Source: a virus. Taken from it: a stretch of 59,842 bases of DNA. A program made the position numbers and the translations under genes. Of the stretch, positions 9,524 to 17,769 are shown in pieces; within the stretch, counting starts at the first letter, position 1; every line of letters begins with the position of its first letter. Below the pieces are notes generated by a model, which saw only the letters and a program-made list of their open reading frames with translations, was not told the origin of the DNA and made no database searches. The DNA lies in the IMG/VR virus record IMGVR_UViG_3300032160_000006, positions 1 through 59,842 of that record. One strand, given 5' to 3'.

Positions 9524-9712
9524 ATGAGCATTCTCCAATTCGTTGTTGTGATTTCATTGCTCGGCGGACTCGCATGGCTGGTCAACCGCTTCGTGACCGG
9601 CGTCTTCAAGACCATCATCAACGTCGGCCTCATCATCGTCGCGGTCTGGATAACCTTGGACGCATTCGGAATCCTCGACCTTCTAAAGCACAGGCTCCCA
9701 AACTTGGGCTAG
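9524..9712 (+). CDS. Small membrane protein, Thivi_2564-like
   Basis: The ATG at 9524 gives a 62-residue protein with two hydrophobic helices (ILQFVVVISLLGGLAWLV and TIINVGLIIVAVWITLDAF) separated by RFVTGVFK. The pattern matches the widespread small membrane protein family called Thivi_2564. In a phage lysis region a holin-like role is possible but not shown. A TTGAC element lies about 35 bases upstream. Confidence 0.6.
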   Translation: MSILQFVVVISLLGGLAWLVNRFVTGVFKTIINVGLIIVAVWITLDAFGILDLLKHRLPNLG

Positions 9713-9817
9713 GGCGATACGTTAAAAGCCGCTACGCCTTTTTACGTATTTTTGCTTACGTGATAGTAGGTAGAGGCATCTTGACCGTGGCATTCCACGG
9801 CCTTATTTCATCTCAGG

Positions 9818-10042
9818 ATGCCAATGCGACTTATTAAGATCCCGCACATCTTCTCGAACACGATGGCAGGCATATCGGTTGCCTCGGCCTCGGTGTCCTT
9901 CTTGGACAGCCTTGAGCAATGGATGCGCATAATGGCCCTAGCCGTCGCCATAACCTCGGGACTCATTGCCATCTGGCACCAGTCCAAGCGCATCCAAGAG
10001 AAGAAGGACAAGGAGTATGAACTGAAGAGGCTCGGCAAATGA
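9818..10042 (+). CDS. Holin-like small membrane protein
   Basis: A 74-residue protein. A hydrophobic region (RIMALAVAITSGLIAIW, residues about 38-55) is followed by a strongly charged tail KRIQEKKDKEYELKRLGK. An N-terminal amphipathic region precedes it. One to two membrane segments with a charged C-terminus is the usual holin outline. It sits between another membrane protein and the metallophosphoesterase. The 105 bases before it (9713-9817) contain no gene that I can see. Confidence 0.5.
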   Translation: MPMRLIKIPHIFSNTMAGISVASASVSFLDSLEQWMRIMALAVAITSGLIAIWHQSKRIQEKKDKEYELKRLGK

Positions 10043-10045
10043 TTT

Positions 10046-11068
10046 GTGAAAAGATGCCCAAACTACTCGGCTAACGCTGCTGCCACGGCGCTCGCCGACA
10101 AGTACGTTTCGAAGTGGCCAAACATGCCGACCCACGGGTTGGCATCAAAGATGCACCGGGAGAATCCGGGTGTCTTCAAAGACGTCGAGGGAGCCCGGTA
10201 TGCCGTGCGCTACAGGCGCGGTCAGGCCGGCAAGAGAATGCGCGCCAAGAGGGATGACCACGACTCAAGAACGATGGTGTCCAAGGAGTCGAATCCGCTC
10301 GGCCTTCCTGAGTCGGACGAGATCCCGTACAAGCCGCATTTGGTGGACGTGGAGGTGCCGAGTAGGGCACTGATCCTGAGCGATCTCCATTTTCCGTACT
10401 ACAATTTGGCGTCGACCACCGCCGCTTTGGAGGACGGGAAAAAGCACGATTGCTCAATCGTAATTTTCAACGGGGATTCCTTGGATTGTTACCAGATTTC
10501 AAAATTTACGCGGGATGCTCGGTTTCGTGATCTTTATGGCGAGGTTTTGGGATTCAAGAAGCTGCTCGACGTGGTGCGTAAAATGTTCCCAAATGCCCTG
10601 ATAATTTTTAAGGCGGGCAATCACGAGGAAAGACTTGAGCACCTGATCTCCAAGGTCCCTGAGATACAGAAGCTCAACATCGTTGACTGGCCCGCGATAT
10701 TGGGTTTCGGCGACAGGGGAATAACCTACGTCAAGGACAAGCGACCGATAAAACTGGGCAAACTTCCGCTCTTTCATGGGCACGAATTCGTCGGTGGGTT
10801 CGTCGGCCCAGTAAATCCGGCCCGGGGGCTCTACCTGAAGGCTAAGGCGGCGTGCGCAGCCGGACATTGGCACCAAGGATCAGAGCACTCGGAAAGCACG
10901 ATCAACGACGAACTGGTTACCTGCTGGTCTTTTGGTTGCCTCTGCGAACTTCATCCAAAGTACTGCCCAGTGAATAAATGGAACCATGGCTTTGGCATCG
11001 TTGAGGTTGATCCTAACGGAGAATACAGGGTGAAGAACAAGCGTATTAGAAATGGCATTATATTCTGA
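10046..11068 (+). CDS. Calcineurin-like metallophosphoesterase
   Basis: A 340-residue protein with a GTG start, 3 bases after the previous stop. The metal-binding motifs are in order: DLH at 113-115, GDSLD at 143-147, GNHE at 191-194, a GH pair at 245-246 and GHWH at 273-276. These define the calcineurin-like phosphoesterase fold. The N-terminal 100 residues are basic and helical and may bind nucleic acid. Phage relatives are thought to act on nucleotides or nucleic acid ends, but substrate is unknown here. It ends the left plus-strand block and converges with the helicase gene. Confidence 0.85.
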   Translation: MKRCPNYSANAAATALADKYVSKWPNMPTHGLASKMHRENPGVFKDVEGARYAVRYRRGQAGKRMRAKRDDHDSRTMVSKESNPLGLPESDEIPYKPHLVDVEVPSRALILSDLHFPYYNLASTTAALEDGKKHDCSIVIFNGDSLDCYQISKFTRDARFRDLYGEVLGFKKLLDVVRKMFPNALIIFKAGNHEERLEHLISKVPEIQKLNIVDWPAILGFGDRGITYVKDKRPIKLGKLPLFHGHEFVGGFVGPVNPARGLYLKAKAACAAGHWHQGSEHSESTINDELVTCWSFGCLCELHPKYCPVNKWNHGFGIVEVDPNGEYRVKNKRIRNGIIF

Positions 11069-11128
11069 TACCATGGCCTTGTCCGACACGAAGGAATACA
11101 GGGCGGCAAAAAGTCGGCGCTGGCGCCT

Positions 11129-12847
11129 CTAGCGCCGCTTCATGACGTCGATCGTTGCGCTGGCCTCGCTCATGGAGAGCAGGGCAGCGCGATCGGGCGG
11201 CAGTCCTAGCTGATGCAGGAAGTGCAACTGATGGGGCGTTGCGAGGTGCAGCTTGTAGCGGTGCATGACCCGGCCGATGATGGCGCTTGCGTGCCCGAAG
11301 CACGTCACCTTGTCCACGTCGATGCGCTGGCGCCGTAGTAGGTCGAGTTGTCCAGGCGTTGCCGGGCGCCGGTCGAAGTCAGTCTCCGGCTCGTAGGCCG
11401 CGAGCCGGGCATCGCCTAGATCTACGGCCCATGCGAGGGGGTCCAGAACGCGGGCGGCCTTGTTGGCGTGCTTGCGCGCGGCGGCCTCGAGGGACTTGAG
11501 CAGGTCCCGGGTTGCAACGCCCTCCAAGTCCAGCAGGTCGAATCCAGCCGCGTCCGCAGTGAGCGCGTCCATGCGGTCCTTCATGTCCGCGCGGGTCGCC
11601 ACCAAGTCGACGGGCTTCACCAGGTCCAAGCGATCCGAGAGCCACAGGAAGTCCAGGATCAGCATGTTCGGCTTGGCCGAAGCCGCTATGGCGGCGGTGC
11701 GCTCCTCCTTGGACTCTAGGCCGTCTATGACGCCAGGCAGGGGCCGGCTTCCGCGTCCGGCGCATTGGACGAAGAGGCTGCGGATCTTGGTCGGCCTCAG
11801 GATGCAGATGCAGGAGACGTCCGGTATGTCGACACCCTCGGTAAAGAGCATGGCATTGCAGATCACACTGCCAACGGTCTCGACCCTGAAGGCTGCCACC
11901 TTGTCGGCGCGATCAGGGCAGGCCCCAGAGACAAACGATGCCCTGAGACCAGCCTCGGTGCAGGCATCGGCTAGGCGCCGCGCGGCGTCCACGCTGGGGA
12001 GAAACACGATGGTCTTGCGGTCCCGTGCCTCGGCCGCCAAGTGCTTCGCTATCTCACGCAGGAGCGGCGTCAGGCGTTCGGATACCTCTCCGGCATCGAG
12101 ATCACGGCCCCGGGTACGCACGCCCTTTATGTCGATCTGGAGGGGCAGGTTCTTGACGATGGGCCGCACCAAGTACCCGTCACGGCAGGCGTCTATCAGG
12201 CCGTACTCGACCGGGCAATGCTGGTAGAACTGGCCGAGACTGCGGCGGTCCCCGCGGTCGTCCGTGGCCGTCACGCCCAGTACGAGACACCGCGGCTTGT
12301 AGTCGACGCCCGGCTCGGGCATCACCCACGCCGGGTCAAGCGACTGCTCTCCGAAATGAAAGTAGCACATGACCTTCGTGTACGACCTCGCCAAGCTGCG
12401 GTGGGCTTCGTCCACGATGACGAGAGCGAAGTGACCGACAGGGAATTGCGTCAGTCGGTCGTCCTTCGAGAGCGTCTGAATGGAGGCTATCACGACTTGG
12501 GCCCCGAGGCCTGCGTACTCGTCAGCCTTCTCCCTGTCGCTCTTGATGCCCGTGGCGCGCAAGAGCTTGTCGGCAGCCTGATCCAAGAGCTCTTCCGTGT
12601 GCGCCACAATGAGAACCTTCAGGCCGCGCCGCACAAAGCCCTCGGTGATCTTTGAGAACAGGACAGTCTTGCCCGTGCCGGTCGCCATTACGACCAACTG
12701 GCGGTTGTACGTGCCCCAGCCCTCGGCTATCTTGTCGAGGGCCCTGAGTTGGTAGTCGCGCGCGACGATCCCGTTCGGAAGCGGCAGGTCTATCTCGTCG
12801 ATCACCGGCTCGGTGACCGGCGGCTCGTCGTCAATGCCGAGATCCAT
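11129..12847 (-). CDS. Superfamily 2 DNA/RNA helicase (DEAH type)
   Basis: A 572-residue protein with Walker A ATGTGKT (55-61), DEAH (146-149), the VTAT motif III and a C-terminal helicase half with QCAGRGSRP motif VI. The layout resembles type III restriction/RecG-like SF2 ATPases that phages use for replication or repair. The last 80 residues hold two copies of a short helical motif (TPGQLDLLRRQ...ASAIIGRV and TPHQLHFLHQLG). The N-terminus MDLGIDDEPP carries the LGI(D/E) motif seen in other replication proteins of this phage. It ends the long minus-strand operon, abutting the lysozyme-like gene. Confidence 0.9.
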   Translation of the reverse strand: MDLGIDDEPPVTEPVIDEIDLPLPNGIVARDYQLRALDKIAEGWGTYNRQLVVMATGTGKTVLFSKITEGFVRRGLKVLIVAHTEELLDQAADKLLRATGIKSDREKADEYAGLGAQVVIASIQTLSKDDRLTQFPVGHFALVIVDEAHRSLARSYTKVMCYFHFGEQSLDPAWVMPEPGVDYKPRCLVLGVTATDDRGDRRSLGQFYQHCPVEYGLIDACRDGYLVRPIVKNLPLQIDIKGVRTRGRDLDAGEVSERLTPLLREIAKHLAAEARDRKTIVFLPSVDAARRLADACTEAGLRASFVSGACPDRADKVAAFRVETVGSVICNAMLFTEGVDIPDVSCICILRPTKIRSLFVQCAGRGSRPLPGVIDGLESKEERTAAIAASAKPNMLILDFLWLSDRLDLVKPVDLVATRADMKDRMDALTADAAGFDLLDLEGVATRDLLKSLEAAARKHANKAARVLDPLAWAVDLGDARLAAYEPETDFDRRPATPGQLDLLRRQRIDVDKVTCFGHASAIIGRVMHRYKLHLATPHQLHFLHQLGLPPDRAALLSMSEASATIDVMKRR

Positions 12848-13351
12848 TTACTTGACCAGCTCGGTATACAAATTCTGTGCTCTCTGGGCGTAGGCCTTGT
12901 CAGACGAGCGCTCGTAATTGTTGACCACGCGACCGTACCCACTTTTCCAGAAGAGCGCGAAGACGTAGGCCGTCTGGGGCAGCTTGCGCCGCTCCATCTG
13001 GTCGCGTATCCACGATGCGTGGGCGTGAAGCACCCGCTGCGGCTCCGGCTTTTTCCAAGATGTCGAGGTATAGGGCATCCATTCGGTCGAGTAGTTCTTC
13101 CACGTCGACAGGAGCATCTGCCAGGGACCCCGCTCTCCGGCAGCGCCGGTCGATTCGCCGTCCCAGTTCTCCGTGAAGGCTATCGCCTCAAGAAGGATGT
13201 CATTATCGAGGGGCTCGTAATGCGGCACCCTTATCGGCTGCTCGTCGGCGCCGTAGACCGGGGCCGCAGCCATCGCGGTACGCAGTAGGAATCCGCCCGC
13301 CAGCAGCGTAATGGAAAGCGAGATTATCCAGAAGATCGTCATATTGGTCAT
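12848..13351 (-). CDS. Lysozyme/lytic transglycosylase-like protein with N-terminal membrane segment
   Basis: The ATG at 13351 overlaps the RusA stop by one base (TGATG), giving 167 residues. A hydrophobic segment (FWIISLSITLLAGGFLL) is followed by a soluble domain containing FTENWDGESTGAAGERGPWQM, which has the E...G-GPWQM outline of lysozyme-like/SLT folds. It may be a signal-anchor endolysin or a cell-wall enzyme used at entry. It is unusual to find it inside the early recombination operon rather than with the late genes. Catalytic assignment is tentative. Confidence 0.6.
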   Translation of the reverse strand: MTNMTIFWIISLSITLLAGGFLLRTAMAAAPVYGADEQPIRVPHYEPLDNDILLEAIAFTENWDGESTGAAGERGPWQMLLSTWKNYSTEWMPYTSTSWKKPEPQRVLHAHASWIRDQMERRKLPQTAYVFALFWKSGYGRVVNNYERSSDKAYAQRAQNLYTELVK

Positions 13352-13767
13352 CAGATTAAGGGGGTGATTACGACACGGACGCCGGGTTCGGTGTTCGCAT
13401 AGAGCTTGTTGACCTCGCCGGCACATACTTGACAATCGTCGTCCCAAAAGCCGGCTCTGGTCAAGCAGTCGAGGATCACTTTTTCAGCGTTGTCCCTATC
13501 CGGCCGAACGATATGCCGGATTGGCGCCTCTTGCTTGAGCTGCCCATCCTTCCTGAAGTGATACTTCGGGCGCGGAAAATAAAACCACAGGTCGACCCGC
13601 ATGGGTCCTACGAGTGGATGCGGCGGCCGGTGCGCCTTGCAGCCCCAGCCGATAGCGCCCTTCCAGGCGTCGACTAGGCCCGGGGGGTTGTAGGCGTGGC
13701 CGCGCGCTACCCGTGGGCGTGGCTGGGGGCGCGGCTCTCCAACGATGAAAAATTCGATAGGGGTCAC
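13351..13767 (-). CDS. rusA: RusA-like Holliday junction resolvase
   Basis: A 138-residue protein of typical RusA length. It opens with a beta strand and a PRPQPRPRVARG loop, contains VDLWFYFPRP, and carries the acidic catalytic region RPDRDNAEKVILDCLTRAGFWDDD with conserved Asp residues. RusA cuts Holliday junctions formed in replication and recombination. It is coupled by ATGA to the nuclease gene upstream and by TGATG to the lysozyme-like gene downstream. Confidence 0.9.
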   Translation of the reverse strand: MTPIEFFIVGEPRPQPRPRVARGHAYNPPGLVDAWKGAIGWGCKAHRPPHPLVGPMRVDLWFYFPRPKYHFRKDGQLKQEAPIRHIVRPDRDNAEKVILDCLTRAGFWDDDCQVCAGEVNKLYANTEPGVRVVITPLI

Positions 13768-14909
13768 GAGAATTGCAAAACGTCCTTGGTTTTCTGTTCG
13801 ATGAACGCGGCGGCACCGCCCTCGAATACGCTCTTGGCGGTCACGGGGGCTTTCCCGGTCTTTGGAACGTCGAGCGCGACCGCGATCTGGTCCTTAATCC
13901 GAGTTCCAGGATAGGAGAGGGCCGGCGCAAGCTGCTCGTCCCTGAGGAGCGTTTTGAGCCAGCCAAACATGCCGACCGGGTTGACGACCCGGAAGCCCGC
14001 GTTCTGGGTGAGCAACGTAACCGTGCGGTCGCCGACCGTGATCGGCCCGCTGGCCTTCAGTCGGTCTTTGAGCATGTCCGTCGCGTCCTCGATCGGCTTG
14101 GCCAGGGTCCGCGCGTCGGCCACGAGGTTGACCAGCAGCGGGTCATCCAGGTTTGCCTTGATTCCCGCCAGCGTTTCAGGTGTCAGTCGTACTTGCATAG
14201 TATGGAGTAGTTTTTGGATGGCGGGGCAATGGCAGCCCACGCACCATTTGCATTGCGAGAGTCCGGTGTTGAGAAGCATCCCGTCCTCGAGGGCGGCGTT
14301 CACGCGCCTTTCGATCTCGGCGACGTTGCGGTTCAGCGCCTCGGCCTCGATCTCGACGACAGACTGCCGCTCGTATCCTTCGGCCTCGTCATTCCACGGC
14401 TGGGCGATTGTGAAGCGCGCCTTGTCGACGCCGTAGATCAGCCGGCGCAGGGCCATGTAGCCCGCGACCTGCCAGTTGCAGTCGGCTGGAAGTACGGGGA
14501 TCCGGCCCGTTTTCCAGTCAAAGTCGTTGGATTCCTTGCCGTCCGGGCTGGTGGCGGCAACGTCCAGATGCCCGACAAGTGTGAAGTTCTCGAACGGCCA
14601 AGACAGTTCGGGCTCGACCTCGAGGGCCCAAGACGGATCAACCTCATCGCGCACGATCCTGAAGCACCAGTCGACGATCCAGGCGACGTAGGAGGGTATT
14701 CCGAATTCGGGACCCGAAAGAGCGGGGAGCCCGCCCTCGGGCTGCGCGGCGCCGAGTTCGCGCACCAGTCGCCATGCGGTTTCCCAATGCAGCGCCGTGC
14801 CTTCGTTGCCATCGTCGCCCCCGCGCTTGCCCACGATCTCCTCCAGCGTCCGGCTGCCAGGGCAGTTCAGGAGCCTATCGAGTTGGCTGCAACGCACGAT
14901 CGGATTCAT
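13764..14909 (-). CDS. PD-(D/E)XK nuclease of the recombination cassette (DUF2800/Cas4-like)
   Basis: The ATG at 14909 (ATGA overlap with the upstream gene) gives 381 residues. The order of motifs fits RecB/Cas4-type nucleases: a helical N-terminus (SQLDRLLNCPGSRTLEE), GTALHWETAW, GHLDVAA with the metal-binding Asp, then DFDWKTG as the (D/E)XK strand. QVAGYMALRR follows, and a cysteine cluster (CKWCVGCHCP) lies near residue 250. It probably acts as the exonuclease partner of RecT and may carry an iron-sulfur or zinc site. Confidence 0.8.
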   Translation of the reverse strand: MNPIVRCSQLDRLLNCPGSRTLEEIVGKRGGDDGNEGTALHWETAWRLVRELGAAQPEGGLPALSGPEFGIPSYVAWIVDWCFRIVRDEVDPSWALEVEPELSWPFENFTLVGHLDVAATSPDGKESNDFDWKTGRIPVLPADCNWQVAGYMALRRLIYGVDKARFTIAQPWNDEAEGYERQSVVEIEAEALNRNVAEIERRVNAALEDGMLLNTGLSQCKWCVGCHCPAIQKLLHTMQVRLTPETLAGIKANLDDPLLVNLVADARTLAKPIEDATDMLKDRLKASGPITVGDRTVTLLTQNAGFRVVNPVGMFGWLKTLLRDEQLAPALSYPGTRIKDQIAVALDVPKTGKAPVTAKSVFEGGAAAFIEQKTKDVLQFS

Positions 14910-15226
14910 CGCTTCATCGCCTTGTCCACGGCCTCGCGCAGGTTGTCGCCCTCGGCCCCGTGGATATGGCCGTGCGCCCACCATTTGACTTGAACGCCGC
15001 GCGCCGTCCGGTTGATCGACGGGCAATGGGCGCCGAGCCATTCGATCCGTGGGGCGTCGAGCGAGGCGGCGGTAAGCCGTTCGCGGAGTTCCGCGTTTGC
15101 GGCCGCCTCAAAGCCGAGCTGCGCACGGTCGTTTTCCAGCGTGAACTGGGCTTCCATTGCGCTGTCGACGGCGAACTTGGCGATGCCGACGAGCGCCTTC
15201 TGGGTTGGTCTGCGCGGGCCGGTCAT
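14906..15226 (-). CDS. Small protein of unknown function in recombination operon
   Basis: Start chosen at the ATG at 15226, which overlaps the stop of the 47-residue membrane protein (ATGA). The product is 106 residues: a helical N-terminal half (KALVGIAKFAVDSAMEAQ...LRERL) and a C-terminal half with WWAHGHIHGAEGDNLREAVD. I do not recognise the family. It is coupled to the nuclease gene by another ATGA. Confidence 0.65.
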   Translation of the reverse strand: MTGPRRPTQKALVGIAKFAVDSAMEAQFTLENDRAQLGFEAAANAELRERLTAASLDAPRIEWLGAHCPSINRTARGVQVKWWAHGHIHGAEGDNLREAVDKAMKR

Positions 15227-15366
15227 TTGTTCCTCCGCTTCCACGCCAGCCAACACAGGGAGATGGCCACGAAGCCCAGCACAACCGAGACGTTTGCCAT
15301 CAACATCAGTCCTGAGACCTGGCGCTGCATGTCGTGGATGAAGTCGAGTTGTTCCTTGGTGTTCAT
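15223..15366 (-). CDS. Small single-pass membrane protein (47 aa)
   Basis: A 47-residue frame flanked by ATGA overlaps on both sides. It has an amphipathic start (MNTKEQLDFIHDMQRQ), one long hydrophobic helix (GLMLMANVSVVLGFVAISLCW) and a basic end AWKRRNK. It looks like an inner-membrane peptide. Function unknown. Confidence 0.65.
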   Translation of the reverse strand: MNTKEQLDFIHDMQRQVSGLMLMANVSVVLGFVAISLCWLAWKRRNK

Positions 15367-15422
15367 TTTGGTAGCTTGCCTACGATTGCTTCGTGCGCGG
15401 CGGCTTCGGCGGCGGGGGTCAT
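15363..15422 (-). CDS. Micro-ORF of 19 codons, coupled on both sides
   Basis: ATG at 15422 overlaps the stop of the upstream gene and TGA at 15363-15365 overlaps the ATG of the downstream gene. It encodes 19 residues, Ala-rich and helical (TPAAEAAAHEAIVGKLPK). It may be a real micropeptide or simply a translation bridge keeping ribosomes on the message between two larger genes. Confidence 0.4.
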   Translation of the reverse strand: MTPAAEAAAHEAIVGKLPK

Positions 15423-15715
15423 GGCTTGTGCTTGCGCAGTTGCAGGAGCGCCGAGAGGGCGGCTTTGGCTTCCTTGCGCCACACAGGATGATCTACCATA
15501 GAGCCGTGCCAGCACTTGCAAATTGCTTCCGCCATCTGCTCGACAGTGCGCTCGACGGCTTCGCTGCGCAGGTCGAGCATGGCGACGGGTAAATATTCAT
15601 CTCTTCCATCTTTTTTTCTTGGGCGCTTTGAGACGGCCAACACCATGCGACCGGGACATTCCCATCCACCAAGCAAATCTTTTGCCCACATTTTCCTGAC
15701 CGCCGGGCGCGTCAT
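15419..15715 (-). CDS. Small protein of unknown function
   Basis: 98 residues starting at an ATGA overlap with the zinc-ribbon gene. It has a basic N-terminal half (SKRPRKKDGRDEY) and a helical C-terminal half (ERTVEQMAEAICKCWHGS). I recognise no motif. Position suggests an early accessory factor. Confidence 0.6.
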   Translation of the reverse strand: MTRPAVRKMWAKDLLGGWECPGRMVLAVSKRPRKKDGRDEYLPVAMLDLRSEAVERTVEQMAEAICKCWHGSMVDHPVWRKEAKAALSALLQLRKHKP

Positions 15716-15948
15716 GGCTTCCATCCTTCCAGTTTAATGCTTTCATGGAACGTGCCGCACTCGCCGCATTTGGCTTTGTCGCCAAAGACCTCGACAACCG
15801 AGGGCGTCACCGTACCGTCTGCCGCTATCGAATGGTTTTCTAGGCTGATTGGTAATCCGCAGGAAGGGCAGTAAAGCAACGCCGACTTACGGCCCTGAAC
15901 GTCCGTTGGCCACCACTGGCCCTGTCCTCGTCCTTGTGTTGAGTTCAT
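15712..15948 (-). CDS. Zinc-ribbon-like small protein
   Basis: The ATG at 15948 overlaps the stop of the preceding small gene (ATGA), giving 78 residues. Two CxxC pairs (CPSC 27-30 and CGEC 61-64) should bind one zinc ion. Small zinc ribbons in early phage operons often contact host proteins or nucleic acid. Function unknown. Confidence 0.65.
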   Translation of the reverse strand: MNSTQGRGQGQWWPTDVQGRKSALLYCPSCGLPISLENHSIAADGTVTPSVVEVFGDKAKCGECGTFHESIKLEGWKP

Positions 15949-16079
15949 TGCTTGGACATCCAGCGTAGGCATCGCCGACGCGTAGCCATTGGCAGTTGAA
16001 TGAAGCCGTGACGCCACCTTTTCCCAAACAGCTTTTTCAAGGCGTCAATTATCTCGGGGACTGGAATAGGCGTGCTCAT
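15945..16079 (-). CDS. Small basic protein (44 aa)
   Basis: A 44-residue frame coupled by ATGA overlaps at both ends. It has a helical start (PVPEIIDALKKLFGKRW) and a basic C-terminus (MATRRRCLRWMSKQ). Likely a real gene because it fills the gap between two coupled genes exactly. Function unknown. Confidence 0.55.
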   Translation of the reverse strand: MSTPIPVPEIIDALKKLFGKRWRHGFIQLPMATRRRCLRWMSKQ

Positions 16080-16330
16080 TTCCCCTCCCTGCGTTCGGGC
16101 GAGGCGGAGGCCGTGAAATCTCTCGGGTCTCCCGTTCCTGCATCCTCAGCCGTGTCCCACACGAAACCTAGCCGGTCGGCCATCGCTTTCCACACAGCGT
16201 TGGCACGTTCTTGCGTTGATGGCCCCATTGGAACGCCTCCAGATAGGAACATTACAGGGGACGGATGGCGGGCGATCTCAAGAATCGCGTCCATGTCGGA
16301 TTGCTCCATTCGATAGGTTTGTCTGCTCAT
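16076..16330 (-). CDS. Small protein of unknown function (84 aa)
   Basis: 84 residues starting at an ATGA overlap with the coiled-coil gene. The sequence is mostly helical (DMDAILEIARH, ERANAVWKAMADRLGF) and ends in a basic tail. No recognised family. Confidence 0.6.
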   Translation of the reverse strand: MSRQTYRMEQSDMDAILEIARHPSPVMFLSGGVPMGPSTQERANAVWKAMADRLGFVWDTAEDAGTGDPRDFTASASPERREGK

Positions 16331-16647
16331 AAGTTCTTCGTCTCCTCGCCGTGCGGCTCCGTCGCGTGGCGCAGAGCGGCTTTGCGAGCCGATTCGTCTG
16401 GGTGATTGATGTGCCAGTCTATTCTTTCGCGGGTTGTCGGCTTATCCCATGTCGTGTCGCACCCTTTGATTTGGCGAACGACGCAGATATTGCCCGTAGC
16501 AAGCAGCCAGTCCAGCCGCTCCTTGTCCTCGCGCAGCTTCGCGTTCTCGGCGCGCAGGCGGTCCACTTCGGCGCAGGCTAGTTCAAGGAGATCGAGCGAC
16601 GTGGCTGCTGAGACCGTTTCTCGGTAGAGTTTTTCTTTGTAGCTCAT
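16327..16647 (-). CDS. Short coiled-coil protein (106 aa)
   Basis: Residues about 15-50 form a heptad-patterned helix (LELACAEVDRLRAENAKLREDKERLDWLL). The C-terminal half includes CVVRQIKGCDTTWDK and DWHINHPDESARKAALR. Many phages carry early proteins of this coiled-coil plus short-domain type. Function unknown; ATGA-coupled to the next gene. Confidence 0.65.
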   Translation of the reverse strand: MSYKEKLYRETVSAATSLDLLELACAEVDRLRAENAKLREDKERLDWLLATGNICVVRQIKGCDTTWDKPTTRERIDWHINHPDESARKAALRHATEPHGEETKNL

Positions 16648-16672
16648 GGCGTGTGGGCGGGTGGAGCGACGG

Positions 16673-16990
16673 TTAACGGATTTGTAGACTGGGAGCGTCG
16701 GGCATCTCTGGAAGGGCGCCCAGGTAAGCTTCTACGCGGGCGAGTGACCATCCGCGCCTTCCTAATTCTAAATCGGACACGTAGGGCGCGGAGAGCTTCA
16801 ATTTTGCTGCATGGGCGCGCAGGCTGACCGATTGCGCGATTCGTCTTTTGCGCAGCATGTAGCCGAGTGCGACATGGTCGATCTCGCGCCGCTCCACGAT
16901 CTTCGAACAATGCCCGAGAAATGCCTCGGCGACCGTCGCCTTGCGGTTCATCGCGTCCAGCATCCTCTCGACTGCTCCGTAGCCGCTCAC
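16673..16990 (-). CDS. XRE-family helix-turn-helix regulator
   Basis: 105 residues with a GTG start overlapping the methyltransferase stop (GTGA). The helix-turn-helix lies at about residues 43-95 (LGYMLRKRRIAQSVSLRAHA, then LSAPYVSDLELGRRG). This is a DNA-binding repressor fold. Location just after a cytosine methyltransferase recalls controller proteins of restriction-modification systems, though no restriction nuclease is seen here. Confidence 0.75.
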   Translation of the reverse strand: MSGYGAVERMLDAMNRKATVAEAFLGHCSKIVERREIDHVALGYMLRKRRIAQSVSLRAHAAKLKLSAPYVSDLELGRRGWSLARVEAYLGALPEMPDAPSLQIR

Positions 16991-17769
16991 GTTGCGTCCT
17001 TCCCCGCTCCCCGGTCGGGCGTGGGGGCACTGGCGGCGGTAGCGTACGTCCTATTTAGCAGTCCTGGCCACCAAAAGCCGGGCTTCCGGAACCAATTCAC
17101 AAGCACTTGTCTCCCCAGGTACTCGGAATAAGCGGGTGGGATGGCTTGGCACAATTCGGCGAGCGTCATCCAGTCAATCCCCATGGCTCGGCGCCCTTGA
17201 ACGACGTTGAAGTCAGCGACCCCCTTGTCGAACTTCCGAACCGAGTCTCGGACTCCCTCGCCATATACTCCGATTGTCCTGACTCTTTTTCGGTTTCTAA
17301 GGTGGCCCCCATAAACTCCAATGACGGCAGCACGCGAGCCATGCTTACACTCCGGGACCATGAGCATGACGTTGCTCTCAAAAATCCTATGGCGTCTAAG
17401 TTCGGCATCTTCACAGCCGAGATCGAACATCGTTCCGCAGAGCCTGACCGGATCAATAAGCGGCGACCCCACAACATTCTCGATGATATATGGACCTCCC
17501 CAGCTTTTCAGCTTCTCGCGGACGGCAGGGATAAGGTCGGGGTGGGACCTTGCGTTGTGCATTGTTTTCATCGCTGTGTGAGCTTGGCATGGCGGCGAAG
17601 CCCACACGAAATCGGCCCCAGAAAGGTCGGCGGTGAGCGCGTCACCTTGGTGAAACGTGAACGGATACCGCGGTTGAGCCTTGATGTCATACCCCTCGAC
17701 CTCAAAACCAGCAACGGACAAGCCCTTGCTAGCCCCACCAGCCCCGCAGAATAAATCGACCGCCCTCAC
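16987..17769 (-). CDS. C5-cytosine DNA methyltransferase
   Basis: 260 residues with a GTG start. Motif I DLFCGAGG (5-12), motif IV ASPPCQ with the catalytic Cys (57-62) and motif VI ENV (97-99) are clear. The target-recognition region is short, as in compact phage enzymes. It would methylate cytosine, probably to protect phage DNA from host restriction. Coupled to the XRE gene downstream. Confidence 0.9.
   Translation of the reverse strand: MRAVDLFCGAGGASKGLSVAGFEVEGYDIKAQPRYPFTFHQGDALTADLSGADFVWASPPCQAHTAMKTMHNARSHPDLIPAVREKLKSWGGPYIIENVVGSPLIDPVRLCGTMFDLGCEDAELRRHRIFESNVMLMVPECKHGSRAAVIGVYGGHLRNRKRVRTIGVYGEGVRDSVRKFDKGVADFNVVQGRRAMGIDWMTLAELCQAIPPAYSEYLGRQVLVNWFRKPGFWWPGLLNRTYATAASAPTPDRGAGKDAT

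Noticed and set aside
11122-11136. GGCGC-CTCTA-GCGCC hairpin as terminator between convergent genes
   Set aside because: No T-run on either side and the stem overlaps the helicase stop codon; too weak to call.
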